Notes: a model not told the origin generated them from the sequence alone. Positions 51,407-60,109 are shown, counted from the first letter of the stretch. The stretch is DNA of 64,000 bases from Saxibacter everestensis (GCF_025787225.1 NZ_CP090958.1:3892550-3956549); one strand, 5' to 3'. Numbers and translations: made by a program.

Positions 51407-52738
51407 ATGGCAAAAATTGGCAATGACGATTATTCGCTATCCCGGGTACCCAGGGATAAACGCTACGGCTTCGGCTCCATGCTGATGCAGTGGCTGGCGC
51501 AGTCCGGTTCGCTCTCGCAGTTCGTATTGGGCGCTACCATCGGGCTGGGGATGACGTTCAAGGACGCTTTCCTCGCCTTTACCCTTGGCGCCGTCATTCT
51601 GGAGCTGGTTATCTTCGCCGTGGGCCTGGCCGGTCAACGCGAAGGCCTCAGCATGACAATGCTGACCCGGTTTGCCGGGTTCGGTCGCAATGGTTCCGCG
51701 CTTGTCAGCCTGGTGATAGCCGTAAGCCTGATCGGCTGGTTCGGCGTGCAGAACGGTATCTTCGGCAACTCGATGAGCGCCCTGGTCGGCGGCCAGCCGT
51801 GGGTCTGGTGCACAATCGCGGGAGCCGGGCTGACCCTGTTGGTGATGTACGGCTTCAAAATCATGATGTGGGTCGCCCGAATAGCCGTCCCACTGTTCTT
51901 CGGCCTCGTCGCATGGAGCGTCGGCAGCGAACTGTTCAACCACTCGTTCACCGAACTGATCAATTCTCCGCCGTCCGGAGAACTGATCTCCATTCCGGCG
52001 GCGGCGACGATTATCGCCGGCGGCTACATGACCGGTGCGATCGTGGCACCGGACATGACCCGCTTCAACCGCAAGGGCTGGCACGTTGCCGCGCAGAGCT
52101 CGTGCTCAATGATCCTCAGCGAGTACATCGTCGGCATGACCGGCGTGATGCTCGGGCACATAGTCGGCACATCCGATGTCACCAACATCGTGCTGAGCAC
52201 GTCCGGTTTCGCCGGACTGATCATCGTGATCCTGGCGACCGCCAAGATCAACGACTGGAACCTCTACGGCGGTTCGCTCGGCGTGGTGAACTTCAGCCAG
52301 GTTGTCTTCGGTAAGAAACTGCATCGCGGTGTTGTCACAGTCGCCATCGGTGCTGCGGGCACGGTGCTTTCGGCGATCGGGTTCCTCGACCACTTCAAGG
52401 ACTTCCTGTCGATACTCGGCGTCGCGATCCCGCCGATCGGCGGCATCATCGTGGCCGAATACTGGATCGTCCGGCGGCAGCGCCCCGCGCTCGACGAGAC
52501 TAGGGCAGACGGCGTCGTACCAGGAGTGGTACCGACCTGGATTCCGATGTCGCTGCTTATCTGGGCCGCCGCCTTCGCAGTCGGCATGTTTGTCGACGTC
52601 GGCATCCCGGCGCTGAACTCACTGCTCGCGGCGTTGATTCTCTACGTCGTGCTTGGCAAGCTCGGCCTGGTTCGATCGGTAGGAACAACCATCCTGGAGC
52701 GCCCAACGGCGGCGACCCCGGAAGAAGTGAGGTCATAA
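51407..52738 (+). CDS. NCS1-family nucleobase/hydantoin permease
   Basis: About 443 residues with 12 hydrophobic helices. LGATIGLGMTFKDAFLAFTL, LTRFAGFGRNGSALVSLV, GGYMTGAIVAPDMTRFNRKG and GGIIVAEYWIVRRQ are those of CodB-like NCS1 transporters. ATG 51407 follows AAGGAG; the frame is open upstream but lies inside the DUF1177 gene. Cytosine, purine, hydantoin or a similar ring compound is the likely cargo. Confidence 0.87.
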   Translation: MAKIGNDDYSLSRVPRDKRYGFGSMLMQWLAQSGSLSQFVLGATIGLGMTFKDAFLAFTLGAVILELVIFAVGLAGQREGLSMTMLTRFAGFGRNGSALVSLVIAVSLIGWFGVQNGIFGNSMSALVGGQPWVWCTIAGAGLTLLVMYGFKIMMWVARIAVPLFFGLVAWSVGSELFNHSFTELINSPPSGELISIPAAATIIAGGYMTGAIVAPDMTRFNRKGWHVAAQSSCSMILSEYIVGMTGVMLGHIVGTSDVTNIVLSTSGFAGLIIVILATAKINDWNLYGGSLGVVNFSQVVFGKKLHRGVVTVAIGAAGTVLSAIGFLDHFKDFLSILGVAIPPIGGIIVAEYWIVRRQRPALDETRADGVVPGVVPTWIPMSLLIWAAAFAVGMFVDVGIPALNSLLAALILYVVLGKLGLVRSVGTTILERPTAATPEEVRS

Positions 52739-54067
52739 ATGTCGACGAACGTCGCACCCGAGGTAACGAGCAGGACGATCGATGCGGAGGCTGAGGTGGT
52801 TGGCCTCTGCCAGGATCTGATCCGATTCGACACGTCGAATCCCACCAGTACCGAGCGCGCGGCAGCGGATTACGTCGCGGCGAAGCTCGCCGAGGCCGGC
52901 ATCGAATCAGAACTGATCGAGTCCGAGCCCGGGCGGGCCAGTGTGTTTGCGCGGATTGCAGGCGAGGACCCCTCTCGGGGGGCCTTGTTGCTGCATAGCC
53001 ACCTCGACGTAGTTCCGGCCGACCCCGCCGACTGGCAGGTTGATCCGTTTGCCGGCGAGATTCGTGACGGCTACCTCTGGGGCCGCGGCGCGATCGACAT
53101 GAAAGACACCGTCGCAGTGTTCCTCGCAACGGCGCGGGAGTTGGTTTCCAGTGGCTCCCGGCCACCGCGGGACATAGTGCTGGCGTTCCTCGCCGACGAG
53201 GAGGCGGGCGGCAAACTTGGCAGCCAATGGCTGGTGGCGAACCGTCCGGAGCTGTTCGAGGGCGTGACCGAGGCGATCGGCGAGGGCGGCGGCTTCTCCT
53301 ATCCGCTGGATGATCGGCGTCGGCTGTATCCGATCGAGAACGCACAGCGCGGCCAGGCGTGGCTAAGGCTCACTGCCCGGGGCCGGGCCGGTCACGGTTC
53401 CTCGCCGAATGAAGAGAACGCGGTCACCGCCCTAGCGGATGCGATTAGCCGAATAGGACATCATAAATTCCCGATACGGCTGATCGATTCGGTGCGCGGG
53501 TTGTTGGAGCGCGTCGCGGAGATCCGGGGAGTCGTCTTCGACGCTGACGATATCGAAGCGAGTCTCGACCGGTTGGGCCCGGATATCCGCGAGTTGGTTG
53601 AAGTAGTTCTGCGGAACTCGGCGAACCCGACAATGGCTCAGGCTGGCTATCAGATCAACGTCATACCTGGGGTGGCGACGGCTGGCGTCGATGGCCGGTT
53701 TCTGCCGGGCCAGGAGGAGGCCTTCCTCGCTGAGCTGGACTCGCTGCTGCAGGAGTCGGTGACCCGAGAGTTCATCCACCGCGACATCGCGATGGAGACC
53801 TCATACCAGGTGCCGCTCGTCGAAGCCATGGCCTCCGCCTTGATCGCCGAAGACCCGGATGGCATTCCGACCCCGTACTGCAACCCCGGCGGGACCGATG
53901 CCAAAGCGTTGAGCAAGCTGGGCATCAACTGTTATGGCTTCAAGGGTTTGCGGATGCCGCATGATCTTGACTACGCCCGGCTGTTCCACGGCGTCGATGA
54001 GCGGGTGCCACTCGATGGACTGACGTTCGGTGTGCGGGTGATGCGGCGGTTGCTGGCGGCGTGCTAG
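52739..54067 (+). CDS. M20-family peptidase/deacylase
   Basis: A 442-residue zinc hydrolase. LLLHSHLDVVPAD and GRGAIDMKDTVAVFLA (metal Asp) with LAFLADEEAGGKLG (general base Glu) are the M20 core; GRAGHGSSPNEENAVTALAD belongs to the lid domain. TPYCNPGGTDAKALSKLGIN near the end is typical of the M20A/ArgE-like group. The ATG directly follows the permease stop (TAA-ATG). It should hydrolyse an amide or carbamoyl bond of the compound imported by the NCS1 permease. Confidence 0.87.
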   Translation: MSTNVAPEVTSRTIDAEAEVVGLCQDLIRFDTSNPTSTERAAADYVAAKLAEAGIESELIESEPGRASVFARIAGEDPSRGALLLHSHLDVVPADPADWQVDPFAGEIRDGYLWGRGAIDMKDTVAVFLATARELVSSGSRPPRDIVLAFLADEEAGGKLGSQWLVANRPELFEGVTEAIGEGGGFSYPLDDRRRLYPIENAQRGQAWLRLTARGRAGHGSSPNEENAVTALADAISRIGHHKFPIRLIDSVRGLLERVAEIRGVVFDADDIEASLDRLGPDIRELVEVVLRNSANPTMAQAGYQINVIPGVATAGVDGRFLPGQEEAFLAELDSLLQESVTREFIHRDIAMETSYQVPLVEAMASALIAEDPDGIPTPYCNPGGTDAKALSKLGINCYGFKGLRMPHDLDYARLFHGVDERVPLDGLTFGVRVMRRLLAAC

Positions 54068-54080
54068 GAGCTCATCCTGC

Positions 54081-54160
54081 TGTGCCTGCTGAAGCGGACC
54101 GCGCTTCGGACGCTCTTACTCCTGTGCCTGCGGATGCGGACCGCGTTTCGGAAGCGGACC
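54081..54160. repeat. Imperfect 42-bp direct repeat after M20 gene
   Basis: TGTGCCTG at 54081 and 54123 begin two copies with the shared core GCGGACCGCG and TTCGGA; a third partial copy (GAAGCGGACCG) follows at 54151. It starts 14 bp after the M20 stop. The sense strand stays open in one frame, but I do not accept a gene here. Confidence 0.7.
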
Positions 54161-54281
54161 GTGTTGCAGTAAGTGGCCCTGCTTCACCTGCTTTTGCCTG
54201 CGGTAGCCGCTGGCGGAGGCAGGTGGAACAGGGTCAGAAATTGGACTACTACATTCGGTCGCTTTCGCTGTGGTTCAACTG

Positions 54282-54791
54282 TCACTGTCGTTCGATGAGT
54301 CCGCGAAGGAATGCGGCCTGCCCGGCATGCTGAAGGTCGTCCGAGATAACACTGACCAGGCGGACGCCGATCGTGACGGGCGGGTCCCATGAGTCATCGA
54401 TAATCCGGTCCAGGTCGTTATCGCCATGCCTGCCGATGATCGCGCGGGTCTGTTCGACGGTGTCGTCGAGGTAGCCGGTCAGCAGTTCCGCGGAGATGCC
54501 GCGTACCGCGCCGACGTCCGTGGAACTGTGCCCGAAGCCGGTGTCGGTGGGATCAAATGGCAGCGCGAAGCGGTTGGCCCAATCAGCCGAAGTCCAGATC
54601 TGCTCAGTGCCTTCGAGGTCCGCAAGGTGGTCGTCCTGGACCCTGGTCAGGTGCCAGACGAGCCAGGCAATGGAGTTCGCGTCGCCGTCCGGCCGGTACG
54701 CCAGCTGGTCCTGAGTCAGTCCGGCGCAGACGTCGTGGACAGTTTCCTGGATCCGGCCGAAGGCCTCCGTCAATACTTGGCTGGAATTCAT
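54282..54791 (-). CDS. DinB-like (DUF664-type) protein
   Basis: A 169-residue four-helix protein. ANSIAWLVWHLTRVQDDH gives the first metal His, and DDLQHAGQAAFLRG the second; both fit the DinB/mycothiol-dependent transferase fold common in actinobacteria. It may conjugate or isomerise a small molecule with mycothiol. It reads away from the tetR-type gene; its promoter region is the tandem repeat block at 54822-54974. Confidence 0.82.
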   Translation of the reverse strand: MNSSQVLTEAFGRIQETVHDVCAGLTQDQLAYRPDGDANSIAWLVWHLTRVQDDHLADLEGTEQIWTSADWANRFALPFDPTDTGFGHSSTDVGAVRGISAELLTGYLDDTVEQTRAIIGRHGDNDLDRIIDDSWDPPVTIGVRLVSVISDDLQHAGQAAFLRGLIERQ

Positions 54792-54821
54792 ATTCGCTCC
54801 GCTGCTCGTTGGGTGTTTCCG

Positions 54822-54974
54822 TTCGCCAAACCTACTTGTCTGCCAACGTGCTTGTCTGCCAAAGTCCCGTTTGCCAACCTACTTGTCTGCCAACGTCCCG
54901 TTTGCCAAACCTACTTGTCAGCCAACGTAGTTGTCAGCGGACGTCCCGTTTGCCAAACCTACTTATCTGCCGAG
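54822..54974. repeat. Degenerate tandem repeat derived from the 3' end of the tetR-type gene
   Basis: Units starting GTCCCGTTTGCCAA.CCTACT lie at 54864, 54895 and 54943, with a partial at about 54822 and a shortened extra element (CTTGTCTGCCAA) at about 54850. Spacings are 31 and 48 bp. The last unit contains the TAG stop of the TetR gene, with the codons for Ala-Asp-Lys; the earlier units repeat this same end. Confidence 0.88.
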
Positions 54975-55531
54975 ACCGCGCCTCGCATGGTGCGCAGGAT
55001 GAGGTCCAGGGTGTCGTGTTTGGTGGCGCCGTCGTTGACCTGGCTCCAGCCGGCGTAGAGCAGGGACCACATCATCGTCTGAATCCACCTGGGTGACATC
55101 TGCGGATCGATGCTTCCGTCGTTGTGCCCACGGATCACGACCGCGGCAACGGGATCGTCGTCACCTTCATCGCAGCCCCAGGCCTCATCCGGGATTGTGA
55201 CGAGTTCGGTAAACACCACGTTGAGCAGGTCACCAAGTTCGAAGTACTCCCGACACATCCGGCGCAGTGCCTCGGAGCCGGTGCCCTCACCGATGCGGGC
55301 ACGTTCGATTGCGCCGCCAAGGCCGGAGACAACTTCGGAGCTGATGGCCTCCAACAAGTTCGACCGGTCGGGGAAGTAGCGGTGCAGGGTGGTCCTTCCG
55401 ACGCCGGCACCCGAGGCGACATCCCCGAGGGTGGCCGACGCATCCCGGCCCATCACCCGTATCGCGGCTTCGATAATTGCGTTCCGGGTGCGCGAGCGAG
55501 CGCCAGACGCCGGTAGCTGCTCCACAGTCAT
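54959..55531 (-). CDS. TetR-family regulator of the ABC exporter
   Basis: A 190-residue regulator. RTRNAIIEAAIRVMGRDASA then TLGDVASGAGVGRTTLHRYF gives the helix-turn-helix; a helical ligand domain follows. It is divergent from the ABC exporter at 55607, and a perfect 10-bp dyad at 55578-55601 lies between them. It probably represses both. Its stop lies in the last unit of the repeat at 54822-54974. Confidence 0.87.
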   Translation of the reverse strand: MTVEQLPASGARSRTRNAIIEAAIRVMGRDASATLGDVASGAGVGRTTLHRYFPDRSNLLEAISSEVVSGLGGAIERARIGEGTGSEALRRMCREYFELGDLLNVVFTELVTIPDEAWGCDEGDDDPVAAVVIRGHNDGSIDPQMSPRWIQTMMWSLLYAGWSQVNDGATKHDTLDLILRTMRGAVSADK

Positions 55532-55570
55532 GCCCTAATGCTAACAACTAGATCCAATACGAAGCATCCA

Positions 55571-55601
55571 TTGACATAATTGGAACATGTCTGTTCCAAT
55601 T
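55571..55601 (+). promoter_or_regulatory. TTGACA box and perfect TetR operator
   Basis: TTGACA (55571-55576) precedes AATTGGAACA (55578-55587) and its perfect inverse TGTTCCAATT (55592-55601). The dyad covers the spacer and -10. The exporter ATG lies only 6 bp after it, so the transcript would be leaderless. Confidence 0.7.
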
Positions 55602-55606
55602 GATCG

Positions 55607-57397
55607 ATGAGAACCCACGAGTCGCGCTTTCCTCGGCTTCGGATCCTGTGGACTTTCGTCCGCCCGCACTGGCGAGTGCTGGCAGTGGGGCTCGCGCTTG
55701 GTTTGGCCTCCACTGCGATGGCGCTTGCCTCGCCCATGGTGACCAAATGGGTGCTCGATTCGCTCGGCGCCTCAACCTCGCTCGTCCAGCCGATATCGGT
55801 GTTGCTTGGCCTGCTCATTCTCGGCTCGGCGGTCGGTTACTTCCAATGGGTTCTGCTCGGAACTCTGGCCGAGAACATCGTGCTGGACGCAAGGACGTCC
55901 ATGATTCGGAAGTTTCTTAACGCCAAGGTCGGTGAGGTCACCAAGCGCCCGAGCGGCGAACTGGTAACCCGGGTGACTTCGGACACCGTGCTGTTGCGCG
56001 AAGCCACGTCCTCGAGCGTTGTCGAACTGGTTAACGGAGTGATAGCCCTGTTCGGGACGCTGCTGATGATGGCATTCCTCGACCTGGCGTTGCTGGGGAC
56101 GACGATCACGGCAATAGCCGTTGTCGCAGTCCTGATCGGCATGCTGATGCCGGGGATCGCAAAGGCCCAGGAGAAGGCGCAGGAATCGATCGGCAATCTC
56201 GGCGGCGCACTGGAAGGTGCGCTGCGTGCCATCCGGACCGTCAAAGCGTCGATGGCCGAAGAGCGGCAGGCGGATTCGATTATTATGAACGCCCGGCTGT
56301 CGGCGAATCACAGCATTCGATCGGTGAAGCGCGAGGCAATTGCCTGGACTTTCTCCGGGGCCGGGATCCAGTTGGCGATCATCGTGATCCTGGGATTCGG
56401 CGCCTGGAGGGTGAGTCAGGGCGTGCTGGAAGTCTCGTCGCTGATCGCATTCCTGTTATATGCCTTCAACCTGATGTGGCCGATCATGGGCCTGACGCAG
56501 AACGTGTCCACCTTGCAGTCGGGGATTGCCGCGGCGGGGCGGATCCGGGAGATCGAGGTGATTGAACCAGAGATCGGAGGATCGACATCGCCGCCAGCGG
56601 AAGCCCCAGCCGGAAATCCGCAGCGTGATCCGGATCAAACCGCGGCGATTCTAGCGCTGTCGAACGTCACTGCCGGGTATGGGCCCGAGTCCGAGCCGGC
56701 GATTCGTGGCATTGACCTTGCGATTCCGCGGCGCGGGCACACAGCGATTGTCGGTCCGTCCGGAGCGGGAAAGACGACGTTGTTCTCGCTGATCCTGCGG
56801 TTTCTCGAACCACAGGAGGGAGAGCTGCTGCTTGACGGGCAACCGTACTCGGCGCTCTCAAACCACGGCATCCGCGCCCGCCTCGCGTATGTGGAGCAGG
56901 AGACCCCGATGGTGCCTGGCACGATTCGGGACAATCTACTCTTTACCCACCCCGATGCCTCGGAATCCGAGGTGCGTACCGCGTTGCGGGAGGTCAGGCT
57001 GGAGGAGAAAATTGATTCACTGCCGGACGGCGTTGAGACTTCGCTGTCCTCCTCGGCAGTTTCGGGCGGACAGCGGCAGCGGATCGCCCTCGCCCGGGCA
57101 ATCATGCGCACGCCGGATGTTCTGCTGCTCGACGAGGCAACCGCTCAGGTGGACGGTCTCACCGAGGCCGCGATCCACGACTGCATCCGGGATCGTGCCT
57201 CGACGGGAGCGGTGGTGACCATTGCTCATCGGCTCTCCACTGTGATCGATGCCGACACCATCGTGGTGATGGAGAACGGCCGGATCAGGGATCGCGGCAC
57301 GCATGACGAGCTCTTGACGAGGGACGAGCTTTATCGGGACCTGGTCAAGGCGTTGCGGATCGAGTCCGTTGCCGCCGGTTCTGACCTTCGGTTCTGA
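55607..57397 (+). CDS. ABC multidrug exporter, fused membrane and ATPase domains
   Basis: A 596-residue half-transporter. Six hydrophobic helices (about 15-300) with the coupling-helix segment RFLNAKVGEVTKRPSGELVTR-like run precede the ATPase domain: Walker A GPSGAGKTT (about 387), signature AVSGGQRQRIALARA, Walker B LLLDEATAQVDG and the switch His in IAHRLS. It works as a dimer and probably exports a drug or lipid. No ribosome-binding site is seen before ATG 55607. Its last 53 bp overlap the convergent EamA gene. Confidence 0.88.
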   Translation: MRTHESRFPRLRILWTFVRPHWRVLAVGLALGLASTAMALASPMVTKWVLDSLGASTSLVQPISVLLGLLILGSAVGYFQWVLLGTLAENIVLDARTSMIRKFLNAKVGEVTKRPSGELVTRVTSDTVLLREATSSSVVELVNGVIALFGTLLMMAFLDLALLGTTITAIAVVAVLIGMLMPGIAKAQEKAQESIGNLGGALEGALRAIRTVKASMAEERQADSIIMNARLSANHSIRSVKREAIAWTFSGAGIQLAIIVILGFGAWRVSQGVLEVSSLIAFLLYAFNLMWPIMGLTQNVSTLQSGIAAAGRIREIEVIEPEIGGSTSPPAEAPAGNPQRDPDQTAAILALSNVTAGYGPESEPAIRGIDLAIPRRGHTAIVGPSGAGKTTLFSLILRFLEPQEGELLLDGQPYSALSNHGIRARLAYVEQETPMVPGTIRDNLLFTHPDASESEVRTALREVRLEEKIDSLPDGVETSLSSSAVSGGQRQRIALARAIMRTPDVLLLDEATAQVDGLTEAAIHDCIRDRASTGAVVTIAHRLSTVIDADTIVVMENGRIRDRGTHDELLTRDELYRDLVKALRIESVAAGSDLRF

Positions 57398-58268
57398 CCT
57401 GCGTCCTGTCGTAGCGGTACACGATAATCACGGCAAGCAGCCCCAGTGTCAGGCCGGCAATAGTTTGTACTCCCAGCGGCTCGCCGAAGGCAAGGGCACC
57501 CCAGATCGTCGTCACCGGGGCCATCAGGAACATCAGCGTATTGACTTTCGTGACGCCGGAGCGGTTGAGGATTATCCAGTAGAGGCCATAGCCGCCGAAG
57601 GTTGAGAGGATAACCAGCCAGCCGATGGCCAGCCAGAATGAAGGTTCTGCCGGCGGTACGGCGTTACCGGTCGAGATGGCCAGAACGGAGAATATCGCCG
57701 CGCTCGTGGTGCAGTGAATGAGCAGCGTGGGCAGCGGGGCCAGGGAGGTTTCGAAACCGCGCTCGATGAACGTCGCGGCTATCAGGCAGAACATTCCCAC
57801 GAACGGAACGGCATATGCCCACCAGGCAACTCCGGCCGATGCCGAGGCGTCGGCCGTGGTGACGACGATGACACCGGCCAGGCCGAGGCAGAAGCCGAGC
57901 CACTGCCTGGCAGAAATATGTTGCTTGAGCAGTGGCCCGGCGAGGGCTCCCGCGACGAGCGGTTGCGTGCCGTCGATCAGCGCGGTGGTTCCGCTGGAGA
58001 CGCCCAGCTGGATCGCGTAGTACACCGTGAGCAGGTAACCGCTCTGCGAGAGGATCCCTATCGCCGCCTGCCGACCCAGTTCGGCGGACCCGAGGGCTCG
58101 AAAGGCGTTCCGCTGGACCGCGAAGACGACAACGGCCAGCAGGAGAGTCAGTGGCAGGAAGCGCCACATCAGGATCGTGCTGGCATCAGCCGAACCGGCA
58201 CCGAGCTTGGCGCCGATGAAGCCGGAACTCCAGCAGATGACGAATGCGGCGGCCAGCAGCAGATTCAT
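57345..58268 (-). CDS. EamA/DMT-family transporter
   Basis: A 307-residue protein with ten hydrophobic helices in two repeats. AAAFVICWSSGFIGAKLGAG near the start and LVILSTFGGYGLYWIILNRSG with FGEPLGVQTIAGLTLG late are EamA marks. It reads divergently from a TetR gene with two shared operator-like sites, so it is probably the repressed target. Its last 53 bp overlap the ABC exporter gene on the other strand. An Arg-rich tail of about 20 residues ends the protein. Confidence 0.85.
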   Translation of the reverse strand: MNLLLAAAFVICWSSGFIGAKLGAGSADASTILMWRFLPLTLLLAVVVFAVQRNAFRALGSAELGRQAAIGILSQSGYLLTVYYAIQLGVSSGTTALIDGTQPLVAGALAGPLLKQHISARQWLGFCLGLAGVIVVTTADASASAGVAWWAYAVPFVGMFCLIAATFIERGFETSLAPLPTLLIHCTTSAAIFSVLAISTGNAVPPAEPSFWLAIGWLVILSTFGGYGLYWIILNRSGVTKVNTLMFLMAPVTTIWGALAFGEPLGVQTIAGLTLGLLAVIIVYRYDRTQVRTEGQNRRQRTRSATP

Positions 58269-58282
58269 GGGAACTCCAGAAC

Positions 58283-58330
58283 TAAACAGATCGGTTTACT
58301 TGCTTTGCTCTGAGTATACAGATCGGTTTA
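58283..58330. promoter_or_regulatory. Twin operator-like sites between EamA and TetR genes
   Basis: TAAACAGATCGGTTTA (58283-58298) and TATACAGATCGGTTTA (58315-58330) are near-palindromic around GATC and are 32 bp apart, about three helical turns on one face. The divergent TetR gene starts 10 bp after the second. Confidence 0.72.
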
Positions 58331-58340
58331 CACTGAGCAA

Positions 58341-58925
58341 ATGACAGATGTAGCTGCGCCGAAACGAGTCGCGATCACCCCGGCTGCCCGGCGAATCCTC
58401 GACGCTGCATCCCGGCTCTTCTACGACAAGGGAATCCATGCCGTCGGGGTGGACCTGATCGCGGCCGAGTCAGGAGTGACCAAAAAGACGTTGTACGACC
58501 GCTTTGGTTCGAAGGATCAGTTGGTGACCGAGTATCTGCTGACCCGGGACGAAGCCTGGCGCGCGTTCCTCGGCGACCGGCTGGCCCGAGTCGTCGATGA
58601 TCCGGTCGAGCGCCTGGCCGAGATCTTTAACGTGGCTCGGGACTGGATGGACGCGAAAAGTCCTCGGGGCTGCAGCATGGTCAATGCCCACGCGGAAATC
58701 ACCGATCCGCAGCACCCCGCGTTCCGGATCATGGCAGACCAGAAACGCTGGATGCTCGAGCTTTTCATCAGCTCGGCGCGCGATTGCGGCGTCGCGGAAC
58801 CGGAGGCAGTTGGCGAACTGCTGATGTTGCTTCATGAGGGCGCGCTGGTGGCGCACGGCATGTCGATCTTCGCCGATCCGATCGGGCGGGCAAGCGCGGA
58901 AGCCCGCCGCCTGGTCGGCGCGTAG
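58341..58925 (+). CDS. TetR-family regulator of the EamA transporter
   Basis: A 194-residue regulator. RRILDAASRLFYDKGIHAVG then VDLIAAESGVTKKTLYDRFG is the helix-turn-helix; a TetR_C type helical domain (RDWMDAKSPRGCSMVNAHAE) follows. The Cys in RGCSMVNA sits where thiol- or electrophile-sensing members have one, but no sensing is shown. Two sites at 58283-58330 suit its binding. Confidence 0.86.
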   Translation: MTDVAAPKRVAITPAARRILDAASRLFYDKGIHAVGVDLIAAESGVTKKTLYDRFGSKDQLVTEYLLTRDEAWRAFLGDRLARVVDDPVERLAEIFNVARDWMDAKSPRGCSMVNAHAEITDPQHPAFRIMADQKRWMLELFISSARDCGVAEPEAVGELLMLLHEGALVAHGMSIFADPIGRASAEARRLVGA

Positions 58926-58965
58926 CGGCTTCCGTGCTTCCGACGACTCTGACAGAGTGGTCGGT

Positions 58966-59421
58966 ATGGAGCAGAAAGCGCATTTCGTCACCGTCGCCAC
59001 CAGCGATCTCGACGAGGCCCGGGAGTTCTATGTGACCGGCCTCGGCTGGTTGCCCACCCTCGACGTTCCGGGTGAGATCATCTTCTTCCAGGTCGGCCAC
59101 GGCCTGATGCTCGGCCTGTTCGATGCGCGGAAGTTTGCCGCGGACCTTAATGTCTCGGGTTCCGCCGCTACGGCCAGCGCGCCTAATCCGAGTGGATTCA
59201 CCCTCTCGCATAACGTCGACAGCCCGGCCGCCGTCGACAAGGTGATGGCCGACGCGGCAACCGCGGGGGCAACGATCCTGAAGACCGCGCAGCCTGCCGA
59301 TTTCGGTGGTTACCACGGCCATTTCGCCGATCCGAACGGTGCCGTGTGGGAGGTTGCGCACAATCCGGCCTGGCGGGTTGAAGACGACGGAACTGTCGTG
59401 CTCGGCACCCCCAATGACTAG
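58966..59421 (+). CDS. VOC/glyoxalase-family protein
   Basis: About 151 residues with two beta-alpha-beta-beta-beta units. HFVTVATSDLDEAREFYVTG starts the first, and GFTLSHNVDSPAAVDKVMADA with YHGHFADPNGAVWEVAHNP the second. His and Glu ligands of the family are present. The substrate is unknown; antibiotic binding or glyoxalase-like activity are options. ATG 58966 is used; no strong ribosome-binding site. The next gene overlaps its end. Confidence 0.82.
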   Translation: MEQKAHFVTVATSDLDEAREFYVTGLGWLPTLDVPGEIIFFQVGHGLMLGLFDARKFAADLNVSGSAATASAPNPSGFTLSHNVDSPAAVDKVMADAATAGATILKTAQPADFGGYHGHFADPNGAVWEVAHNPAWRVEDDGTVVLGTPND

Positions 59422-60109
59422 CGTCAGCACTCAGCAGCGCCGGCGACTCCGCGATCCCAGCCTGCGACTGGGCGCCTTGGCATGGGGGCTTTCAGTTCTC
59501 TACTTCGCGGCCCAGATCATCGCCGCCCTGGCCTGGCCGCGACCGTACGACGTCCTGCACCACACGATCAGCGCGCTTGGCTATACCAGCTGCGCCTCGG
59601 TCACCAACGCAGGCGATGTCCATTACTATTGCTCGCCGCTGCACCCGGTTATGAACGCAGGCTTCATCTGGCTGGGCGTGACAACGATCGCTGGTGCGGT
59701 CTGGCTCCGGCGACTCTGGTCGCCGCCGCGTTCCTCGGCGATCGACCGTTGCATCCTTGCGCTGTTCATCGTCTGCGGTATCAGCATGATCGCGACCGGG
59801 CTGGCGCCGGGCGATGTCGACATCCGGCTGCACCTGCTTGCGGCGGGCCCGTCATTCATCTGTCAGCACATTGCACTCGCGTTGGTAGCCATCCGGGTTC
59901 GGCGGACCCATCGAACCATGGCGCTGCTCACCGGGTTGTGTGCGCTGCTTGGCCTGGTCGGCACCATGCTGCTCTACGCGCCCAATGAATGGGGGCTGCC
60001 GTTTGGACTGATGGAACGTATTGCCATCGAGACGATGAAGGTCTGGATGCTCGGCATCGCCGGCCACGCGATGTTCCGCTTGCGCCGCGAGACCGGCGTA
60101 GTTCTGTAG
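59414..60109 (+). CDS. DUF998 membrane protein
   Basis: About 231 residues with six to seven hydrophobic helices. YDVLHHTISALGYTSC, SPLHPVMNAGFIWLG and GLAPGDVDIRLHLLAAGPSF are DUF998 marks. ATG 59414 overlaps the VOC gene by 8 bp, so the two are coupled. Function unknown. Confidence 0.8.
   Translation: MTSVSTQQRRRLRDPSLRLGALAWGLSVLYFAAQIIAALAWPRPYDVLHHTISALGYTSCASVTNAGDVHYYCSPLHPVMNAGFIWLGVTTIAGAVWLRRLWSPPRSSAIDRCILALFIVCGISMIATGLAPGDVDIRLHLLAAGPSFICQHIALALVAIRVRRTHRTMALLTGLCALLGLVGTMLLYAPNEWGLPFGLMERIAIETMKVWMLGIAGHAMFRLRRETGVVL

Noticed and set aside
54061-54333. Open frame with a 14-residue repeat (VPAEADR...VPADADR)
   Set aside because: It overlaps the M20 stop, has no ribosome-binding site and runs into the end of the DinB-like gene; it follows from the 42-bp repeat.
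54822-54974. Possible CRISPR array
   Set aside because: Unit spacing is uneven (31 and 48 bp), there are no spacers of constant length, no cas genes, and the unit is a copy of the adjacent gene end.
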